Translations under genes and position numbers: made by a program | Shown: positions 61,738 to 64,000 of the stretch, one piece after another | Layout: each line of letters begins with the position of its first letter | Numbering within the stretch: the first letter of the stretch is position 1 | NCBI GenBank assembly: GCA_965201045.1 | Contig: OZ241746.1 | Span: forward strand, 4,030,001-4,094,000 | DNA: 64,000 nucleotides | Origin: JAPORK01 sp026710285 | GTDB taxonomy: Bacteria > Pseudomonadota > Gammaproteobacteria > Pseudomonadales > Endozoicomonadaceae | Reading direction: 5' to 3' | The notes under the pieces: generated by a model | Told to the model about the DNA's origin: nothing | Seen by the model: the letters and a program-made list of their open reading frames with translations, nothing else | Database searches by the model: none

Positions 61738-63723
61738 TTATTCAGGATCTGACAATATATCGTTGTCTGTTTGCTGCCATTCAGGTTGATCAGGGAGAAT
61801 TACAAGATAGTCATCCAGAGAAAAATCTACATCGGAGATACATGAGCTGAAGTTTTCATCTTCTAAGAGAGGGGATTTATCAGGTAAAGAAATATTTTTA
61901 TCTTCTGAGAGAGAGGGGTTATCAGGTAAAGAAATATTTTCATCTTCTAAGAGATGAGGTTTATCAGATGAAGAAATATTTGCATCTTCTGAGAGAGAGG
62001 GGTTATCAGGTAAAGAAATATTTTCATCTTCTGTTGAGTGGTGATTTTCATTTTTCAATGTTAATTGCCAGTCGACAAATATTTTGGATATTATATCAGC
62101 AATTTTATTTATTTCTTGCAGGATATAAGCGATTAAGCTTTTTTCACCAGGAAGGTTTGACGAGATTAACACTTCAAGGTATCCGAGTATATTGTACATC
62201 ATGTCAATGTTGGTAATATTTTTATTTTTCATCCAATGAGAATCAATAAATTTAAATTGAAGAAACAATTTTTTTAAATTTGAAATATTTTCTTTAATAG
62301 TAGTGCTATCAATAATACTGGTAACAGTATCACAATTTTTGTCGTTTATACGACTTGCCATTAGAGATAAACTGTTTTTCATAGCAGCAATAATTTGTGA
62401 ACAAACAATGTTTAATGATTCAATATAGTTGTGTACTGTGTATTCATCACGGACCTGATTGTTTGTGATACTCTGTAGAAAAATGGCATCTTGATCATGA
62501 TGTCGCGCCGATTGTTTCTCTGCACAAACTAATTCATTTTTTTCAGGTTGAGTATTATTAGCTATATCTGTAGCCGATGAAATGGTATTATCAGATAGCC
62601 GTTTAATTTCTATTGCTTCTGACTGTATAGTTGGCTTAAAATTTTGACACGTCTCACAATTTTGTCTGTGAAGCTTCAAAGCTTTATACCTTCCAACCTG
62701 CCCTCCACAAGGTAAGTGCTTAAGTTCTTTGTGTAGTTGAAGACTTCTTTTGTGTATATAGAACTTATGACAACCAGGAAAAGTACATTTATATGAGAGC
62801 TCCTCTATGGTCTGCTGGTGTTCCTCTGCCTTATGTTGAATTAATGTTGGTTCAGAGTTAAAGGAGTTTGTACATATATCGCATTTGAATGACTTTTTGT
62901 TCAAAATGGAGTTTTTATATTGCTCTAGTTGCTCTTCTGATTCAAAAACACCGCTGCAAACTTTACTGAAATCAGTATTTTGATGCATATTAGCCACATG
63001 TTTCTTTAAGTAACTATTATGTTTAAAAGCGTGCTTGCAAATCTTGCATTGAAATGGTTTTTCCTTTTTATGTATAACTTGATGCCTGGTTAACTCTGAT
63101 GGTTTATGAAAGCATGCATTGCACTCTTCACATTCAAATAAAGGCTTTTTAGTTTCTCCGCTGGCTTGTGCACAATTATGCCTGTTTAAGTAACTTTTTT
63201 GGGTAAATATTTGATGACAGGCATCGCATTGATGTAAATCAGAAACATCGCTACAAACTTCACTGGAACCAGTGTTTTTGTGCATATTTGCCACATGTTT
63301 ATTTAAGTCACATTGATGCTTAGAAGTGTACTTGCAAATCTTGCATTGAAATGGTTTTTCCTTTTTATGTATAGCTTGATGCCTGGTAAACTCTATTGCT
63401 GCGTAAAAGCATGCATTGCACTCTTCACATTCGAATAAAGGACTTTTAATCTTTCCACAGGCTTGTGCACAGTTATGCCTGTCTAAGTAATTTTTACGGG
63501 TAAATATTTTATGACAAGCATTGCATTGATATAAAATTTTCTTTTTTTTTGTATCAGTCTGAGTTGTTTTCTTGCTCGATACATTTTTTGTAATTTTAGC
63601 AGACTGTTTATTGCCGGACACAGCATAAACTTTTGATATGTTGAGTGTAGTTACACAAAGGAACAATACCACCTGCCAAAAAAAATACTTTTCTTTTTTA
63701 AAAATACTTAATATATATTCCAT
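61738..63723 (-). CDS. Exported C2H2 zinc-finger protein 15 (proximal end of array)
   Basis: 661 residues; MEYILSIFKKEKYFFWQVV signal peptide to VYA. Fingers: CNAC...RHNC, FECEEC, FQCKIC. After a 14-residue SSEVCSDVSD joint a second set follows (CDAC...RHNC, FECEEC, FQCKIC, with HKKEKP linkers close to the eukaryotic TGEKP). Then degenerate CSGVFESEEQLEQY, FKCDIC, CX4C YKCTFPGC and HLPC...CETC. The N-terminal set is doubled, as in gene 14 but with a different joint. The helical domain ends IFVDWQLTL. Four 14-residue acidic repeats precede FSLDDYL..LPDQPEWQQTD and DILSDPE. Confidence 0.88.
   Translation of the reverse strand: MEYILSIFKKEKYFFWQVVLFLCVTTLNISKVYAVSGNKQSAKITKNVSSKKTTQTDTKKKKILYQCNACHKIFTRKNYLDRHNCAQACGKIKSPLFECEECNACFYAAIEFTRHQAIHKKEKPFQCKICKYTSKHQCDLNKHVANMHKNTGSSEVCSDVSDLHQCDACHQIFTQKSYLNRHNCAQASGETKKPLFECEECNACFHKPSELTRHQVIHKKEKPFQCKICKHAFKHNSYLKKHVANMHQNTDFSKVCSGVFESEEQLEQYKNSILNKKSFKCDICTNSFNSEPTLIQHKAEEHQQTIEELSYKCTFPGCHKFYIHKRSLQLHKELKHLPCGGQVGRYKALKLHRQNCETCQNFKPTIQSEAIEIKRLSDNTISSATDIANNTQPEKNELVCAEKQSARHHDQDAIFLQSITNNQVRDEYTVHNYIESLNIVCSQIIAAMKNSLSLMASRINDKNCDTVTSIIDSTTIKENISNLKKLFLQFKFIDSHWMKNKNITNIDMMYNILGYLEVLISSNLPGEKSLIAYILQEINKIADIISKIFVDWQLTLKNENHHSTEDENISLPDNPSLSEDANISSSDKPHLLEDENISLPDNPSLSEDKNISLPDKSPLLEDENFSSCISDVDFSLDDYLVILPDQPEWQQTDNDILSDPE
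61859..62026 (-). repeat. 42-base tandem repeat, zinc-finger gene 15 tail
   Basis: Four units (61859, 61901, 61943, 61985) encode LLEDENISLPDNPS-like repeats, homologous to the 59641 repeats but more varied between units. Confidence 0.9.
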
Positions 63724-63755
63724 AAAACATAATATCGTTAATCATAAAGAGTGTG

Positions 63756-63786
63756 ATTTTAATAAAGGAAGTTAAATTTTTCCAGG
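63756..63786 (-). promoter_or_regulatory. Array promoter-like box, zinc-finger gene 15
   Basis: ACCTGGAAAAATTTAAC with TAAAAT 17 bases after TGGAAA, 33 bases before the ATG. It is the last copy; sequence beyond about 63800 is unrelated to the array leaders. Confidence 0.6.
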
Positions 63787-63898
63787 TTATCAAAGCATAT
63801 TTATCAGACAATGCCTCAAACTTGGGTTATGCGGTCTGTACACAGATATCATGGAAAATAAAATACCTTTATTTTTAATCATTTAAAGGAAAATCTTG

Positions 63899-64000
63899 TT
63901 ATGACTGCAAACGCAACAAATCATCGTACTCTTTTGGATCAAGATTGATTTTTTTACAAAATTTATCAAAGCAATCCTTTATTTTTTCTTTAGTGTTTAA
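63899..64000 (-). CDS. Partial unknown gene, C-terminal 33 codons
   Basis: The minus-strand frame is open from the window edge to a TAA at 63899. It ends IKDCFDKFCKKINL and then DPKEYDDLLRLQS. The composition is protein-like and charged, unlike the array tails. It is cut by the window end, so neither family nor start can be judged. Confidence 0.45.
   Translation of the reverse strand, partial: LNTKEKIKDCFDKFCKKINLDPKEYDDLLRLQS

Noticed and set aside
33443..63723. Reading the array as host (eukaryotic) contamination
   Set aside because: Genes are intronless, have bacterial-type signal peptides and promoter-like boxes, and lie contiguous with glyQS at one end; still, read-level confirmation of the glyS junction would be needed to exclude it fully.
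33443..63723. Lipoprotein signal peptides, because a Cys lies in the hydrophobic segment (LLC-I-T)
   Set aside because: The Cys is in the middle of the hydrophobic core, not at a lipobox end, and an A-type cleavage site follows about ten residues later.

Overview
The window looks like the genome of a Gram-negative, AT-rich, host-associated gammaproteobacterium. Ordinary housekeeping genes (lpxK, a ycaR-like gene, kdsB, murB, lysS, truA, topB, glyQ, glyS) and an OprD-like porin show a lipid A outer membrane and a free-living ancestry. A nucleotide (ATP/ADP-type) translocase and a SopB/IpgD-type phosphoinositide phosphatase point to life inside eukaryotic cells. Taxonomy is inference: the gene order and families would suit an Oceanospirillales/Endozoicomonadaceae-like intracellular or intranuclear symbiont, but nothing here proves it.

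Layout. 1-8.5 kb: SopB/IpgD-like effector; two small exported fimbrial-like subunits and a CS1/TcfC-type usher without a visible chaperone; then a partner-switching regulatory module (response regulator-PP2C phosphatase, STAS antagonist, HATPase anti-sigma kinase). 8.5-12.2 kb, minus strand: DUF4389-like membrane protein and the lpxK-ycaR-kdsB-murB cell-envelope operon. 12.6-17.6 kb: OprD-like porin, lysS, truA, universal stress protein. 17.6-19.5 kb: a gene-poor stretch with a MITE-like element, a possible 30-residue membrane protein and decayed sequence. 19.5-25.4 kb: nucleotide translocase, topB, acetoacetyl-CoA synthetase. 26-29.7 kb: two paralogous large proteins of unknown function, acidic or coiled-coil rich, effector-like. 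30.1-33.2 kb: glyQS.

33.4-63.7 kb is the remarkable part. It is a minus-strand tandem array of 15 complete paralogues plus one fragment. Each encodes an N-terminal Sec-type signal peptide followed by eukaryotic-style C2H2 zinc fingers, a lineage-specific H-x2-C-x12-H-x3-C-x2-C capping finger, a helical domain ending in a DW motif, an acidic and often repetitive tail, and a conserved C-terminal signature. All share an upstream promoter-like box. The family has grown by whole-gene duplication, triplication of a two-gene unit, duplication of finger modules inside genes, tandem repeat change in the tails, and chimera formation. A single unrelated plus-strand gene (43.8 kb) and its decayed copy (51.9 kb) are embedded in the array.

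How it could fit together (inference): the translocase exchanges nucleotides with host cytosol or nucleoplasm, the phosphatase and fimbriae act on entry or vacuole membranes, and the exported zinc-finger family is a candidate set of secreted nucleic-acid- or protein-binding effectors acting on the host, possibly in its nucleus.
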